The position numbers were made by a program, and so were the translations under genes. Shown piece by piece: positions 30,869 to 40,667 of a DNA stretch of 45,744 bases. Source of the stretch: a virus; the IMG/VR virus record IMGVR_UViG_3300029955_000049, positions 1-45,744 of that record; one strand, written 5' to 3'. The notes beneath the pieces were generated by a model. That model searched no databases and had not been told where the DNA came from. It was given only the letters and a program-made list of their open reading frames with translations. Positions within the stretch are counted from its first letter, which is position 1. Each line of letters starts with the position of its first letter.

Positions 30869-32947
30869 ATGGAAGAAGCCGTTTTAGAAGCGTTACAGGA
30901 ACCTGAGGTTACACCAGAACATCTGGCGTTGCTCCAGCACTGTAAACAACTTTCTAGTTTTTCTCGCCGACACATGTCGATTTATTATCCTAAGTGGGAT
31001 AAGTACGATATGATTTATCGAGGGTATAAGTATCGCGATGATGAAGATCGAAAAGCTGCGGATAGGAATGAGCCTGAAAAAATGGTAGTTCCTTTGACGT
31101 TTGCTCAGATCAACACCTTTGTGGCCTTTTGCTACACTCTGTACACTCAAAGGCCCTATTTCTTCGAGATGGTGGGTACGGCAGGGGAGGATGCTAGTGC
31201 AGCGGATATTGCGGAAGCGGTACTGGAACGTGACCTCAATACGTCTAATTTTCGCGGTGCAATTCTCATTAACGCTCTAAGGGATATTGCTAAGTTTGGT
31301 GTGGGTATTATCAAGCATGGGTGGGTTAAAGAGACTCAGATGCAGCCTGTGGAGACTACTATTCCTCCATTGAACTTTCTCGGCATGACGGTAGGAGAGC
31401 CTACTACGGTGACTAGCATCGAACCCGTAACAAAATTTTTGGGGAATCGTTTGTACAACATCTCCCCTTATAGGTTTTTTCCCGATGTCCGGCTACCCCT
31501 AACACGTTTTCAAGAAGGAGAGTTCTGTGCAAGTGAGGATGAATATGCGTACACCGCGCTTAAGCAAATGGAGAAGGATGGTCTTATTGCTGGACTTGAC
31601 TTCGTCAAGGATATGTCTACAGGTGTTGGCACAGGTATTCCAGAAGATCGTAGGTTGTTTTTGTCGAATCTTGCAGGGAGAACAGAAGCAAAACTTACAG
31701 GGAGTCAGACTAAAGGTATGTACCTCATTACAGAGGTGCAAGTCAAGATTGTTCCGAATCAATTCAAGTTTGGTGGCAAGGTGCTGGGAGAAGAAGACTA
31801 TCCTATCATGCACATCGTCTGGATTGCGAATGATCAGCGTATTATCCGTGTCGAACGGATGAACTACCTACACAACCAATTTACTTATGACGTGGGGCAA
31901 TTTGATCCTGATATTACTCTTTTGGTTAATGGAGGTGTGGCGGACGCTTTAGAGGCACTTCAAGACACCGTAACATGGTTCATCAATGCTCATATTATGA
32001 GTGTGAGGAAGGTAATATCTAATTACCTGATTGTTGACCCCACCGGGATTGAAATGAAAGATTTGTCTGACCGTAAACCCGTTATCCGCTTGAAGTCTAG
32101 TGCCGCTAGATCGGGAGTAGATCGGTGGGTTAGACAATTAGCTGTACAAGATGTTACTCAGAAACACATGGCAGATGCGGAGACTCTGAAGGGTTTAGCG
32201 CAAGAAACCACTGGGATAACTGAAAACCTAATGGGACAATATGCAAAAGGTCGTCGTAGTGCCAGTGAATCCAGAAGCGTTAATCAAGGTGCAGCTGGTA
32301 GGGTACAAATGGTCGCCAGTCAGATCTGGTGGAGTATGTTTAAGCCGATGGGAGAGAAGCTCCTTTCTAACCTACGTGACGGACTTGATGAACAGACCCT
32401 TATTAGAGTGCTTGGCCAAAGCGCGATGCCTCAACCACAGCTTGACCCAAACACTGGACAGCCTGCAACAGATCCTCAAACGGGACAACCTGTAACACAG
32501 CCACCGCCGGACGTCACTAAGTTTCTTGATGTAGATAAGGCTGACCTTGTGGGGAATTATGATTTCGTTGTGTTTGATGGAACACTCCCTAGTGAGAAGC
32601 AGTCTATTGCACAGGCCTTACAGGAAATTTTACAGACCATTCTTACTAATCCTGAGGCAGCTAGAATCTTTGGTATTGACGCTAAGAAGCTCCTCAAGAA
32701 GATAATGGAGTTGAAGGGTATTAAAAACCTCGATGATTATGATTTACCACCAGAGATGGTACAGCAAATGTGGAATTTTGCTTATGGACAGTTAATGCCA
32801 CCTCCGCCTCAACCTCCCGGAGTACACCAACCGGGACAAAAACCTAATGACCCACAACAGCATCCAGTAAATGCTGCCCAACAAAATGCACAACAACACC
32901 AAAACGCCAGCGCTGGACAACCTCCTCAATCCAACCCCGGTGGTTAG
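30869..32947 (+). CDS. Portal protein
   Basis: A 692-residue protein forming the ring at the capsid vertex through which DNA passes. N-terminal helices (PKWDKYDMIYRGYKYRDDED), a long alpha/beta body and a C-terminal Pro/Gln-rich tail (MPPPPQPPGVHQ) fit large portals of short-tailed phages. Place before scaffold and capsid gene confirms it. No Shine-Dalgarno site before the ATG. Confidence 0.85.
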   Translation: MEEAVLEALQEPEVTPEHLALLQHCKQLSSFSRRHMSIYYPKWDKYDMIYRGYKYRDDEDRKAADRNEPEKMVVPLTFAQINTFVAFCYTLYTQRPYFFEMVGTAGEDASAADIAEAVLERDLNTSNFRGAILINALRDIAKFGVGIIKHGWVKETQMQPVETTIPPLNFLGMTVGEPTTVTSIEPVTKFLGNRLYNISPYRFFPDVRLPLTRFQEGEFCASEDEYAYTALKQMEKDGLIAGLDFVKDMSTGVGTGIPEDRRLFLSNLAGRTEAKLTGSQTKGMYLITEVQVKIVPNQFKFGGKVLGEEDYPIMHIVWIANDQRIIRVERMNYLHNQFTYDVGQFDPDITLLVNGGVADALEALQDTVTWFINAHIMSVRKVISNYLIVDPTGIEMKDLSDRKPVIRLKSSAARSGVDRWVRQLAVQDVTQKHMADAETLKGLAQETTGITENLMGQYAKGRRSASESRSVNQGAAGRVQMVASQIWWSMFKPMGEKLLSNLRDGLDEQTLIRVLGQSAMPQPQLDPNTGQPATDPQTGQPVTQPPPDVTKFLDVDKADLVGNYDFVVFDGTLPSEKQSIAQALQEILQTILTNPEAARIFGIDAKKLLKKIMELKGIKNLDDYDLPPEMVQQMWNFAYGQLMPPPPQPPGVHQPGQKPNDPQQHPVNAAQQNAQQHQNASAGQPPQSNPGG

Positions 32948-33224
32948 TGAACATGAGAAGCTTAAATATTTGGTTGCTTTGGTAAGTAATCCTGTCTTTT
33001 GTACGTATATTCAAGCTATCCGAGGTAGGCGGGATGAGTCAATTCAATGTTTACTCGATTGGGAAGTAACCGATATTGGTACTGCAGTAACGAGAGAACA
33101 AGTAATTGGTGAGATCCGGGGATTTGATTTTTTAGAAAATGAGATAGAGCAAACTTTGGTGAGTTTGCAACACTCAGAAAAGAAAGGTAAAAAAGATGAA
33201 CAACAAACTGAGACTGCTCTATGA
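32940..33224 (+). CDS. Small hypothetical protein between portal and scaffold
   Basis: A 94-residue acidic, helical protein. I start it at GTG 32940, which overlaps the portal stop; the longer in-frame reading from 32871 lies wholly in the portal gene. Its last 29 bases overlap the scaffold start. Role unknown. Confidence 0.55.
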   Translation: MVSEHEKLKYLVALVSNPVFCTYIQAIRGRRDESIQCLLDWEVTDIGTAVTREQVIGEIRGFDFLENEIEQTLVSLQHSEKKGKKDEQQTETAL

Positions 33225-34023
33225 TGATGGAGCGGGGGACGGTATTGGCGGTGGTGGTAATGATGTAGGGTATTCTGGTGGGGATACTGGATTTGATAGT
33301 ACGATCGAGCCGGGAGCGGACGCCCCGGAACCAGTAGAGGCCCCAAAGCCTAGTTTTACGGCTGATGATTTAGCCAAAGCGGTTAGAGCGGGTGTTAGTG
33401 ACTTGGTGCCGAAACAACAGGCACCTCAAGCACAACCAGAGAGGCCCCTGACTCAAGCTGAGTATGATCGTATCTTTAAGCGTGCTATTGTGACGCAGGA
33501 TGATATGCAGAAGCTCGGGTTACCCCCCGAGGCGGTTAGTACCCTTCAGGCTATCCTTGATAGACAGGCAGCTCATGCGGACACCCTCGCGCAGTATCAA
33601 GCCTACCAACTTAAGAATAATTTGGAGAGTAGGTTTAATACCTTCTACAAGGAGCAGTTTACTCCCATACAGGTGGAGCGGATTCAGGTAGCGGAACAGA
33701 AACTGGAGAAAGACTTCTTCAGTGTTCATGCCGACTTGCAACCATTCCGCCCTCTTTGTGTGGAGGTAAAGAATGCTATGGTAGCGGAAGGTCAGAAATT
33801 TAATGATGCACAAAGTGCATTTAATGCTTTAGCTGGTAGAGTTCGGGGTGTCCTTAAGGCCATCCCCGGTTATGCCGGGAATGCCCAACAAGGTCAACCC
33901 GGGCAAGTAAATGGAACGACAAATCCTCGGAGAATGACCCCGGTTTCGACTGGGGGACAGGTAGGATCAGCTGGTAAGGGTGGGTCAGCTAACACCACGA
34001 CAGCAGCAAATATCTTTGGTTAG
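33196..34023 (+). CDS. Capsid scaffold protein
   Basis: A 275-residue protein with an acidic, Gly-rich start (DDGAGDGIGGGGNDVGYSGG), Pro/Gln linkers, a helical coiled middle (about 100-215) and a Gly/Thr-rich tail, the usual plan of scaffolds. Place directly before the capsid gene supports this. The start follows AAAAGAAAGGTAAAAAAG, a leader form shared by several virion genes. Confidence 0.75.
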   Translation: MNNKLRLLYDDGAGDGIGGGGNDVGYSGGDTGFDSTIEPGADAPEPVEAPKPSFTADDLAKAVRAGVSDLVPKQQAPQAQPERPLTQAEYDRIFKRAIVTQDDMQKLGLPPEAVSTLQAILDRQAAHADTLAQYQAYQLKNNLESRFNTFYKEQFTPIQVERIQVAEQKLEKDFFSVHADLQPFRPLCVEVKNAMVAEGQKFNDAQSAFNALAGRVRGVLKAIPGYAGNAQQGQPGQVNGTTNPRRMTPVSTGGQVGSAGKGGSANTTTAANIFG

Positions 34024-34062
34024 ATGTTTGGATTCTAGGTTCAATAAAAGAAAGACAAAAAT

Positions 34063-35436
34063 ATGGCTATTCTTGGTATGTTAAATACTGAGCAGTTCCA
34101 ATCTCAGAGGTTCAAAAACGTACGTCGCTCCGTTTTTTACTTCTACCCGAATGGTGCTGCTCCGTTGACGGGTCTGTTAAGTATGCTTAAAGAAGAGGAT
34201 ACTGACGACCCGGAATTTCAATGGTATGAGAAACGTTTGAGTAAACAACGTACGGCTACTGTGGCTAATACTGCAGGTGGTCCGTTCGCTACTACCTCCA
34301 ACGTGGATCAGCCAAGTCCGTTTAGTGTGGTTCAGGACAACATCATCCGAGTTGCAGTTGCTGATGCTACGGTTTTTCGTATTGGTCATTCAGTACAAAT
34401 CCGTTCCGTCACTACTAGTGGTACTGCTACTCCGGATGTGTTCGGTGTTGTTACCAATGTGTTGAACGCTCTCACTCCTCAGTTGATTGAGATTCGTATT
34501 CTCACGGCGGTTAGTAACATTCTGAACACCTCTGCGAATATCGCTAATGAAGTGTTCGTTATTGGTAGTGCCTTCCGGCAAGGTATTGTTGATATCTCTA
34601 GTCAGATTTACAACACTCCTGTTAACGTTCCTAACAACTGTCAGATTTTCCGCACTCCCTTTAGTATGACGGGTACGGCCTTGAAGACTAGTGTTAAGTA
34701 CGATGACACCGGAGCGTATAAGGATATGGCTAAGGAGAACTCGGTTTACCACATGATCGAAATGGAGAAGGCTTTCTTGTTCGGACAGCAGACTGAGTCT
34801 GTTGATCCGGCAAGTGGGCTTCCTACTTATACGACAGGAGGTCTTCTGTGGTTTATGAATCAGTGGCAGCTGGGTACGGCTAATGGGGGTATCTACGGGA
34901 ACACGGGTTCTTATTCTAGTGGCTTGGCTGCTGGTAGTGTGGATACTGCTGATGACGCTCGTATCATTGCTAATAGCTCGGGTGTATTGAACGAGAAGAT
35001 CTATGATGGATATCTTGAACGGGCATTTCGCATTACTAACAATGTTGCCAATGAGAAGTTGTGCTTCTGTGGTAGTGGCTTCCTTAATGTGATTAATCAG
35101 TTGTATAAGAGCAAGAGCAACCTTACGGCTGATCTACCTCTGGAAGATACCTACGGAATGAATGTTGTGAAACATCTGACTCCCTTTGGGACGGTGTATT
35201 ACAAGAGTCATCCGTTGTTCTCTCAGAACGATACTCTTCGATATAACGCTCTGTTTGTGGATGTACACAATTTGGTGTATCGCTATGTGCAGGGACGGGA
35301 TACGGAACTCTTGAAGAATCGCCAACCGATGGACGCCGACTTCCGCAAGGATGAGTGGTTGACTGAGGCTGGTATTGAGGTTCGGTTCCCTGAGTCGAAT
35401 ATGTACATTCAGAATGTAAAGGATTACGCACCTTAA
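34063..35436 (+). CDS. Major capsid protein
   Basis: A 457-residue protein of the HK97-like plan by context: it follows the scaffold and precedes small head proteins and the tail adaptor. It has an aromatic start (RRSVFYFYPNGAAPLTG), strand-rich P domain (TVFRIGHSVQIRSV), and conserved late part (TPFGTVYYKSHPLFSQND, YRYVQGRDTELLKN). The leader AATAAAAGAAAGACAAAAAT is A-rich with a weak GAAAG core. Confidence 0.85.
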   Translation: MAILGMLNTEQFQSQRFKNVRRSVFYFYPNGAAPLTGLLSMLKEEDTDDPEFQWYEKRLSKQRTATVANTAGGPFATTSNVDQPSPFSVVQDNIIRVAVADATVFRIGHSVQIRSVTTSGTATPDVFGVVTNVLNALTPQLIEIRILTAVSNILNTSANIANEVFVIGSAFRQGIVDISSQIYNTPVNVPNNCQIFRTPFSMTGTALKTSVKYDDTGAYKDMAKENSVYHMIEMEKAFLFGQQTESVDPASGLPTYTTGGLLWFMNQWQLGTANGGIYGNTGSYSSGLAAGSVDTADDARIIANSSGVLNEKIYDGYLERAFRITNNVANEKLCFCGSGFLNVINQLYKSKSNLTADLPLEDTYGMNVVKHLTPFGTVYYKSHPLFSQNDTLRYNALFVDVHNLVYRYVQGRDTELLKNRQPMDADFRKDEWLTEAGIEVRFPESNMYIQNVKDYAP

Positions 35437-35442
35437 TCTACT

Positions 35443-35766
35443 ATGGCCGATTTAACATCATCTTCTGTGACTATCAATCGCTCTGCAGCGATAGGTAGTA
35501 AGAGTAATAAGCTGGTGGACAATCGGTATTATATGACTGCGGTACTAGCGTCTCACGGGACGCTAGTATCCGGGAATAGAATACCTGCCTCTGCGTTTGG
35601 GATTACTAAAGTTACTCGCGTGTCCAATTTTGTGGATTCGGGTGGAGCTACGGTAATTCCAGCGGGGATTGATCCTACTAGTACTTATGTTATCCTGGGA
35701 GGCGGGGCAGCTAATGCTCTCGCTAACTATACCGGAACATATTCATTTGTCCTTGATGGGCATTAA
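35443..35766 (+). CDS. Small head protein (decoration type)
   Basis: A 107-residue beta-rich protein directly after the capsid gene (GTLVSGNRIPASAFGITKV, PTSTYVILGGG). Context suggests a decoration or vertex protein. The coding sequence has a perfect 10-bp hairpin at 35543-35568 (TACTAGCGTC/GACGCTAGTA, 6-base loop). Confidence 0.6.
   Translation: MADLTSSSVTINRSAAIGSKSNKLVDNRYYMTAVLASHGTLVSGNRIPASAFGITKVTRVSNFVDSGGATVIPAGIDPTSTYVILGGGAANALANYTGTYSFVLDGH
35543..35568. other. Strong hairpin inside the head-protein gene
   Basis: A 10-bp perfect stem with loop TCACGG, about 100 bases into the gene after the capsid gene. It may stabilise or process the capsid mRNA, or be chance. A block to translation is unlikely at this place. 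Confidence 0.5.
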
Positions 35767-35780
35767 AAGAAAGGTAAAAA

Positions 35781-36194
35781 ATGTCAGATGCTGCAAATGT
35801 CTTAAGACAGACACAGTTGTTCGGTTCCTTTGATAGTCAGGGGAACATCAATATTAATCAAGGTCGACAGAACGGTAAGATTATCACGGTTCGTCCTGCC
35901 ACTACTACGCTCGCATTGCCAATCAATGGGAATCTGGTTCAGCTGGACCCGACCACGGTAACTTCTGTTATCGACTTTATTACTAATGCGCCAACCTCAA
36001 ACACTCCTTATGGGATTACTCCCGGAGATACGTTTCAGTTGACGTCATTAACCAGTAATAGTTTTAACCTCACTCCGAGTAGCAATGCTACGTTTGTGTT
36101 GGCTACGGGAGTGTCTAATGCCGTTCTTACATCTAACAAGGTGTATGATGGTGTGGTTTCTCCTGCTGGAGTGGTTATTATTAAAAACTACTAA
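35781..36194 (+). CDS. Small head protein
   Basis: A 137-residue beta-rich protein (KIITVRPATTTLALPINGNL, YGITPGDTFQLTSL). The start follows AAAAGAAAGGTAAAAA, almost the same as for the scaffold gene. Possible decoration or head-completion protein by position; not recognised. Confidence 0.6.
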   Translation: MSDAANVLRQTQLFGSFDSQGNININQGRQNGKIITVRPATTTLALPINGNLVQLDPTTVTSVIDFITNAPTSNTPYGITPGDTFQLTSLTSNSFNLTPSSNATFVLATGVSNAVLTSNKVYDGVVSPAGVVIIKNY

Positions 36195-36207
36195 ACGAAA
36201 GGAAAAT

Positions 36208-36399
36208 ATGTCTAATGTTGTAAAAAATATTCGCAAGTTGGAAGTGGACAGTAATACGGGAAAGAATGCCTGTGATACTAAAGTTACTTCTGGAGAGGCT
36301 AAGATTACTAGTGCGTTCAAAGAGAAGAACTCTACGACGGGTTACTCTACGTCTGGTAAACTCACTGGCCCCTTTGGTGGAATGAACACTAATGACTAA
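36208..36399 (+). CDS. Small basic late protein
   Basis: A 63-residue Lys/Thr/Ser-rich protein (KNIRKLEVDSNTGKNACDTK), ending PFGGMNTND. I start at ATG 36208 after AAACGAAAGGAAAAT; the upstream in-frame reading is a shadow of the previous gene. Role unknown. Confidence 0.6.
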   Translation: MSNVVKNIRKLEVDSNTGKNACDTKVTSGEAKITSAFKEKNSTTGYSTSGKLTGPFGGMNTND

Positions 36400-36401
36400 G
36401 T

Positions 36402-37139
36402 ATGAACCTGGGACAACTAAAGACTAAAGTAGCTGCATATTGCAATAGAGACGTAGCGTCTTTTGTTGTCAATGGGTTCGATGTGCTCACTGACGCGATT
36501 AATCAGGCGCGTCGGTGGGCACAACTTGTTCACGACTTTAACTATTGTCGTGCAAGGGGAGTGTTTAATGTATCTTTTCAGACGGGTGGGGACATTACTT
36601 CTTTAGTGGCTGTGGGCACCACAAACCCTTTAGATGTTAAAAAGATCGAGGGAGCGTATATCCAAGATCCAAACAACATCACGTATTCGTATAGTGGAAT
36701 ACCGATTAAGATCTACTCTCGATGGGTAGATAAGCAGCGTCAAACACGGTTGTATAGGGGAGGTGATCCGTACAGTTATCCGAACGGGACGACCATTCCC
36801 ACGTTGATACAGCAACCTAATGATGTACAGTTGATTATACAGAACACACAAGCTTATCTCACTCCTGGAGTGATAAGTGCGTATCAGTCTTTAAGTTCTC
36901 TCAATATCATCTTAGATGTAATTGCTTTTCAGCCGGATTTAGTTAATGATACGGACCAAGATTTCTTCTGTAATTATTGTAATCCATGGCTTACTCAGGC
37001 TAGCATTAATGGCTTGAATGTGTATTTGAAAGAGGATGAACGTCTTCAACTTCAGGCAGCGGGGTTAGAGAAAATGTGGACTGCTATCTTAGCTTGGGAT
37101 GCAGCACTAGATGGTGAAGATGACGGAGATTTACAGTAA
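36402..37139 (+). CDS. Tail adaptor / tubular protein A-like
   Basis: A 245-residue protein (NAINQARRWAQLVHDFNY-type helix near residues 30-48; C-terminal LYLKEDERLQ-like helix). Size, order (after head genes, before a 611-residue protein) and the early helical pair fit the adaptor or gatekeeper of podoviruses (T7 gp11-like). Its TAA and the next ATG overlap by one base. Confidence 0.7.
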   Translation: MNLGQLKTKVAAYCNRDVASFVVNGFDVLTDAINQARRWAQLVHDFNYCRARGVFNVSFQTGGDITSLVAVGTTNPLDVKKIEGAYIQDPNNITYSYSGIPIKIYSRWVDKQRQTRLYRGGDPYSYPNGTTIPTLIQQPNDVQLIIQNTQAYLTPGVISAYQSLSSLNIILDVIAFQPDLVNDTDQDFFCNYCNPWLTQASINGLNVYLKEDERLQLQAAGLEKMWTAILAWDAALDGEDDGDLQ

Positions 37140-38974
37140 TGCCCTCAGTAAAGAAATACATTGACCATGCCCATGATGTGTTGGGTATGGATCGTTCCGC
37201 AAGCCCTAACATTGCCCCACAGGGGAAGTGGTTTACATGTCAGGATGTCCGAGCTAGAGACATGAGGTTAGAAACCTTTCCGGGTATGTCTATGCGGTTT
37301 AACCAAGGACTTACACTTAATGCGGAATTTTTCGAGGTATCTAACGAGAATGTAGAATCACTCACGTGGTATAATTCTGCTAATGCACAGTATGCGTATA
37401 GCGCTAATCCCGCTGCAGTACTCCCGGCCATTATCATAAACCGGGTAGGGGTTTGGCCTAGTGATGATTCCCAGAATTTTAACCTCTGTGCAGTAAAGTC
37501 AGTAGGGCCTTTAGGTTTTGGCACGACCAATATGATTACCCTAACCGTAGCGGCGGGGAATACCGTTAATGTGTATAATGGGGGTAGCCTTATTGGTAAT
37601 TATGCGATAGCGGCTACTGTAACTGTTGTTATAGGTTCTGCCACTGTGGTGTTTGGGTTTGTCCCTAACCCCTCAGATGATGCGTTTGATAATTTTGTTA
37701 TCGGTACCAGTTTCTATTTTCAACACTCTGTAGGGTTTTTGAATAACTCTCCAGATACTCAAGGGCTTCGTCCCAGCATCTCTAAGTGGGGAAACACCAC
37801 CTTTTTTATTCGAGGGAGCCAACTGTACAAAAGACAGAATAACGTCTACTTACCATTAATGTACAGTATTATGGCAAGTCAGAATTTTCAGTATGCTCTG
37901 TACTCCGAGATCTACCAAAGGCATTTAATTCTAGCGGCGGGACAGAATGGTAGCAGTGTATTCTGGTCAAACCTTAATGACATGGATGACTTCCTTCCGA
38001 CGTTTTTTAATGAGTCGGATGTGTACCCAATACTCGATGTTAGCCGGGTTAATCAAACCCCTCTAAACATTACTGGGGTTAAAAACCTCGGAGTGTATTG
38101 TTATATCTACACCCCTGAAACCATCTGGAGGATGATCTACGTGGGCCTACCCAAGGTTATGTTTCTTCAAGAGGTGGGAACACAGGTGGGTAGTCACTTT
38201 ATGTATGGGTTGGTTAGTGCCGGAGTATCACACTTCTTTATCACCGCCTCAAATTTTTATATGTTTGATGGAACACGTCCACAGGTAATCGGGGACCCCA
38301 TTAAGTTGTTTTTCTTTAGTGATTTGTCTACGGATTTACAGTTACAAAAAAAGGTATGGGGGTATTATAATTATCGCTCCGAAGAGGTTATGTGGTTTTA
38401 TCCCTCTACTAACTCTACCGGAGATATTGACCGCTGTTTGTACTATCATATACCTACCAAGAGTTGGTATTATAGGAATGTTCCTAACGTTAAGTGGGCA
38501 TATGATTTGTTTTTCTCAGATCAGTTAGTTTCTGTTCAAGGCTCTAACCAACCGCTCTCGGGAGACCTCGCTTATATGGTGCCTACGGTAGGAGTAGTCG
38601 CTGATGCGCTCCCCGCAGAAGAAGCTGACCTGTACACAAACTATGCTAAGCAGAACCCAGTTTTGCAGAGCAACACCTTTATTTATGACTCACCACAAGA
38701 TTACAAAGATGTTGACTCAGTGTATTTTGATACTGCTTATACTGGTAACATTCAAGTGGGTTATAGTTTTACTAAGTATATTTCTGACCCAGCTGTTTAT
38801 ACCATAGCTCAAATATGGAACCGTTCGGATTCTACTGGGAGAATCTCCCTGCCTAGGAGTAGTGGTAGGTCTTTTCGTTACGAGTTTGTGTTTTTGCCCG
38901 TGAATGATATTGTTACTAGGTCTAGGATTTACGCGTGGGGTGAGAACGTGTTTGTGACTCAAGCGGATCAGTAA
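37139..38974 (+). CDS. Tail nozzle / tubular protein B-like
   Basis: A 611-residue beta-rich protein (APQGKWFTCQDVRARDM start; repeats of strand pairs; YKDVDSVYFDTAYTG and SGRSFRYEFVFLPVN near the end). It follows the adaptor as in T7-like tails (gp12-like) and has the propeller-like strand pattern of that type. It probably forms the tip tube of the short tail. Confidence 0.75.
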   Translation: MPSVKKYIDHAHDVLGMDRSASPNIAPQGKWFTCQDVRARDMRLETFPGMSMRFNQGLTLNAEFFEVSNENVESLTWYNSANAQYAYSANPAAVLPAIIINRVGVWPSDDSQNFNLCAVKSVGPLGFGTTNMITLTVAAGNTVNVYNGGSLIGNYAIAATVTVVIGSATVVFGFVPNPSDDAFDNFVIGTSFYFQHSVGFLNNSPDTQGLRPSISKWGNTTFFIRGSQLYKRQNNVYLPLMYSIMASQNFQYALYSEIYQRHLILAAGQNGSSVFWSNLNDMDDFLPTFFNESDVYPILDVSRVNQTPLNITGVKNLGVYCYIYTPETIWRMIYVGLPKVMFLQEVGTQVGSHFMYGLVSAGVSHFFITASNFYMFDGTRPQVIGDPIKLFFFSDLSTDLQLQKKVWGYYNYRSEEVMWFYPSTNSTGDIDRCLYYHIPTKSWYYRNVPNVKWAYDLFFSDQLVSVQGSNQPLSGDLAYMVPTVGVVADALPAEEADLYTNYAKQNPVLQSNTFIYDSPQDYKDVDSVYFDTAYTGNIQVGYSFTKYISDPAVYTIAQIWNRSDSTGRISLPRSSGRSFRYEFVFLPVNDIVTRSRIYAWGENVFVTQADQ

Positions 38975-38989
38975 GCATCATATATTGAT

Positions 38990-39235
38990 ATGGACAAGAA
39001 TAGCACACCTACCCTTAGTAAGACTCAGCAGACGGCCTACGTTAACCCGAGTCTTCCCGCTATTGATTGGAGTCAACCTAGTGCAGCTCAGGAAGCCTAC
39101 ACCGAGTTAATGTATCAAGTGCAAGCCCTGTGTGCGTATATCAATAATCTTAATGGTTATAGTGGAAAAACCTCTTTTGTAATTGGAGGACATACCTACA
39201 CCTTCACTAATGGAGTCCTTACCAATGTCGTATAA
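38990..39235 (+). CDS. Small hypothetical tail-region protein
   Basis: An 81-residue protein (YVNPSLPAIDWSQPSAAQEA; ends TYTFTNGVLTNVV). The W-S-Q-P region and YMYQVQALCAYI-like helix are not recognised. It overlaps the next gene by 11 bases. Confidence 0.55.
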   Translation: MDKNSTPTLSKTQQTAYVNPSLPAIDWSQPSAAQEAYTELMYQVQALCAYINNLNGYSGKTSFVIGGHTYTFTNGVLTNVV

Positions 39236-39668
39236 ATTTTGCATCATTAAGAGTATACAGGAACTTCTAACCTACCATGAGTTGATACACTCAGCATTCA
39301 CGGATTTTGAAGATCGTAGGTTACTGGAGGTTACGGAACTAACCTATGTTCAGGCTTTGATGGATTGTGTAGCTAGGCCTGAAGGTGGGTTTGTTTGTAT
39401 CGTAAAGAATAAAAACGATCTGGTGTTAGCTTTGGGAGCGGTTCAATACCTCACCAAGGAGGAAGCACACCTCTATAGTGGTTGGCACAATCAAAAAGAT
39501 CCAAACCTAGTGAAAGTTGTGCTAAGTTGGTTAGATATGTATTTGAGCAAAAGAGGAATCAAGTCATATACTTTTTCGACCCGTAGGTCGTCAGGAGCTG
39601 CGATTAGATGTTTCGAGAAGAAACATGGATTCAAGAAAGACACATTAACGTTTAGGAGAGATTTATGA
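39225..39668 (+). CDS. GNAT-like acetyltransferase
   Basis: A 147-residue protein with the GNAT plan: FVCIVKNKNDLVLALGAVQY strands, WLDMYLSKRGIKSYTF helix-strand, and GAAIRCFEKKHGFKKDTL, the usual A...FyexxGF ending. The R/Q-x-x-G-x-G loop is not clear, so activity is uncertain. Similar proteins sit in the same place in other podoviruses. I start it at ATG 39225. Confidence 0.65.
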   Translation: MSYKFCIIKSIQELLTYHELIHSAFTDFEDRRLLEVTELTYVQALMDCVARPEGGFVCIVKNKNDLVLALGAVQYLTKEEAHLYSGWHNQKDPNLVKVVLSWLDMYLSKRGIKSYTFSTRRSSGAAIRCFEKKHGFKKDTLTFRRDL

Positions 39669-40666
39669 GTTCAATGGGAGCCTTAGCCACAGCTGGACAG
39701 CAGACGATTGCTAATAATGGTTTGACTAATCCGGGTAGTTCCTTTAGTCAAAGTTTACAAGCCTATCCTATTATTGGAGGAAGTAGTTTTCCCGGTTCTG
39801 CTGGGGCCTTTAATCCTTCAGCGGTGGTGGGAAATACACCTAACCAAGGTAGTCAGAATCAGTGGACGTCGGGTGCTGGGCAACAGAGCGCACAAACTAC
39901 TACACAGGACTTAACAGCTAATCAGAACACCAACACGGTTAATGATGCTTTGGGTTTAGGGCCTTTGATACAGTCTAATGCTACGGCTGCAAATGGTGTG
40001 GATGTAGCTAGGAATGCTAACTTGACACCGTTAGCTAATGGTACTGCTCCGTCCTATGCGGCTAACATTGGACAGCAGGTTGACACGGCATTATCTGGCC
40101 CTCAGGCTACTGGTAGTGGCAACATGGCTAATATACGTAGTGCGGGAACTGCCGCTAGTAATGCTAATGCACAGAATGTTCAGAACCAGATTGCTGCGAA
40201 CTCCGCCATGGGGACACAAGCGACTAATGCAGCGGTATCGAATGCTACCCCTTATTTGGGGAGTACCTCCACTGGACTTAACAATGCTCTGTCTACCGGA
40301 TTGGCTAATGCTTTCGATGAAAACTACGCAGTGGGAGAAGGCCCTACCTCAACTACTACACAGTCTAGTGGTGGTGGTGGTAGTTTTATTTGTGCGGCCT
40401 TACTTAAAGATCACTTGATCTCTCCAGAGATGATGTATGCAGGAACCGTTCACAAACTAAAACGCGGCCCTAGAATGTATCGAGGGTATAAGAAGTTTGC
40501 CAAAGTGTGGCTACTCACTATGTATCAAAATGCTTTGGGTAAATGGATGTCTAAAGAATGGAATAAGTATTTGTGTTGGAGATACCTTCACACTAAGAGT
40601 TTTAGTTTAATTGGATGGGTAGAGGATGTGATATTTAGTTCAGTGTGTTATGTAATGGGGGAATAG
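39665..40666 (+). CDS. Internal virion-like protein with C-terminal Cys/aromatic domain
   Basis: A 333-residue protein. Residues 1-230 are Asn/Ala/Thr/Gly/Gln-rich and flexible. After GGGGSFICAALLKDHL a distinct 95-residue domain follows, helical with many aromatics (RMYRGYKKFAKVWLLTMYQN). It resembles the CFITTA-type domain at the end of many phage virion proteins. AGGAGAGA before the ATG is a clear ribosome site. First of the internal-virion series. Confidence 0.65.
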   Translation: MSSMGALATAGQQTIANNGLTNPGSSFSQSLQAYPIIGGSSFPGSAGAFNPSAVVGNTPNQGSQNQWTSGAGQQSAQTTTQDLTANQNTNTVNDALGLGPLIQSNATAANGVDVARNANLTPLANGTAPSYAANIGQQVDTALSGPQATGSGNMANIRSAGTAASNANAQNVQNQIAANSAMGTQATNAAVSNATPYLGSTSTGLNNALSTGLANAFDENYAVGEGPTSTTTQSSGGGGSFICAALLKDHLISPEMMYAGTVHKLKRGPRMYRGYKKFAKVWLLTMYQNALGKWMSKEWNKYLCWRYLHTKSFSLIGWVEDVIFSSVCYVMGE

Positions 40667-40667
40667 T

